NCBI GenBank assembly: GCA_947167555.1
Contig: CAMVIO010000122.1
Location: forward strand, 1-6,378
Direction of reading: 5' to 3'
Source of the DNA: an uncultured Selenomonadales bacterium
GTDB lineage: Bacteria; Bacillota; Negativicutes; Selenomonadales; Selenomonadaceae
DNA: 6,378 nt
Shown: in pieces, positions 5,887 to 6,378 of the stretch
Layout: each line of letters begins with the position of its first letter
Position numbering within the stretch: position 1 is the first letter of the stretch
The notes under the pieces: generated by a model
What the model was told of the DNA's origin: nothing
The model's input: only the letters and a program-made list of their open reading frames with translations
The model's database searches: none
Program-made: the position numbers and the translations under genes

Positions 5887-6378
5887 TTAAAAATGAAACT
5901 CCAACCCGAGGGAGAAACCGACGCCGTTGTAGCCCGGATTCTTGGAGCCCATGCCGTTGGAGCAGTGGGCTATCGACCAGCCGAGGTTTACGGAGCCGCG
6001 GTCGCTGTAATCCCAGATCAGCCTCGGACCGGTGCGCCACATGAAGCCCCATGGACGCCCTCCTCCCGGATGACAGCGGTTGTAAAACAGCAGGCTGCCG
6101 CTCGCGTCCCACGCCGCCGAGAATTTGCCGGAAACCTTTTGCTTCCAGCGAAGCAGGATGGCGGGGCCCAATCCGACCGCCTGGCTGTCCAGATAATGGT
6201 CGTAATCGTCCGGCATGGCATAGCCGAGGGCGCGGGAAAACGTGAGCCCGCGATGGATAATAAGGGCGCCGGTTTTATGGACCGGCTGGAAGACGTGTAT
6301 ATTGTAAGTATTCACGTCACGGTTGTTGAAGAATCGCGCGTCAAGATACTCAAACTGGAACTCTGCCCGGTTCTTGTC
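5887..6378 (-). CDS. PagL-like outer-membrane beta-barrel (acyloxyacyl hydrolase family), 5' end missing
   Basis: The frame stays open to the right edge of the window, so only the last 163 residues are seen; the signal peptide and first strands lie outside. Alternating aromatic/polar strands (AEFQFEYLDARFF, AILLRWKQKV, RLIWDYS) and the terminal strand ending in Phe (GLEFHF) are typical of outer-membrane barrels folded by BamA. Near the C terminus, AHCSNGMGSKNPGYN matches the H-x-S-N signature of the PagL/acyloxyacyl hydrolase family, whose known members remove the 3-O-acyl chain of lipid A using a Ser-His-Glu triad. The His and Ser are present, but the position 14 residues after the His, where Pseudomonas PagL has its Glu, is Gly here. 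Enzyme activity is therefore uncertain. A GTG at 6315 could be mistaken for the start, but coding sequence clearly continues upstream of it. Confidence 0.85.
   Translation of the reverse strand, partial: DKNRAEFQFEYLDARFFNNRDVNTYNIHVFQPVHKTGALIIHRGLTFSRALGYAMPDDYDHYLDSQAVGLGPAILLRWKQKVSGKFSAAWDASGSLLFYNRCHPGGGRPWGFMWRTGPRLIWDYSDRGSVNLGWSIAHCSNGMGSKNPGYNGVGFSLGLEFHF

Overview
This window looks like chromosomal DNA from a diderm (outer-membrane-bearing) Firmicute, most likely in the Negativicutes. The reasons are indirect. The genes are GC-rich while the gaps are very AT-rich. Promoters and Shine-Dalgarno sites are of Firmicutes type. MetH is the short form without the reactivation domain. The right edge encodes the C-terminal part of an outer-membrane beta-barrel related to PagL. 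No mobile element, tRNA, rRNA or CRISPR array is visible. The genus is an inference and cannot be fixed from this sequence.

Layout, left to right. Positions 60-102 hold a strong hairpin terminator. Positions 112-1089 (minus) encode an ArsC/Spx-like thioredoxin-fold domain fused to a plasmid pRiA4b ORF-3-like domain. The 165-bp gap 1090-1254 holds a perfect 16-bp parS palindrome (ParB/Spo0J centromere site), two candidate promoters and an operator-like dyad. Positions 1255-3630 (minus) encode cobalamin-dependent methionine synthase (MetH). A divergent 175-bp gap (3631-3805) carries a good extended -10 promoter for metH, framed by an inverted repeat. Positions 3806-5668 (plus) encode an unusual protein with a degenerate NRPS-type condensation fold followed by a cyclic-nucleotide-binding-like domain. 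It ends at a strong terminator (5678-5714). An AT-rich, repeat-bearing spacer follows (5715-5886), and then the 3' part of the PagL-like gene, which runs in from the right edge on the minus strand.

The genes do not form one obvious pathway. metH and the ArsC-like fusion lie head to tail without a clear terminator between them, so some read-through is possible. The fusion gene has its own promoter candidates, one of which overlaps parS. The most notable items are the parS site and its overlap with a promoter, the catalytically degenerate condensation/cNMP fusion protein, and the ArsC-pRiA4b fusion. The parS site suggests an origin-proximal chromosomal position.
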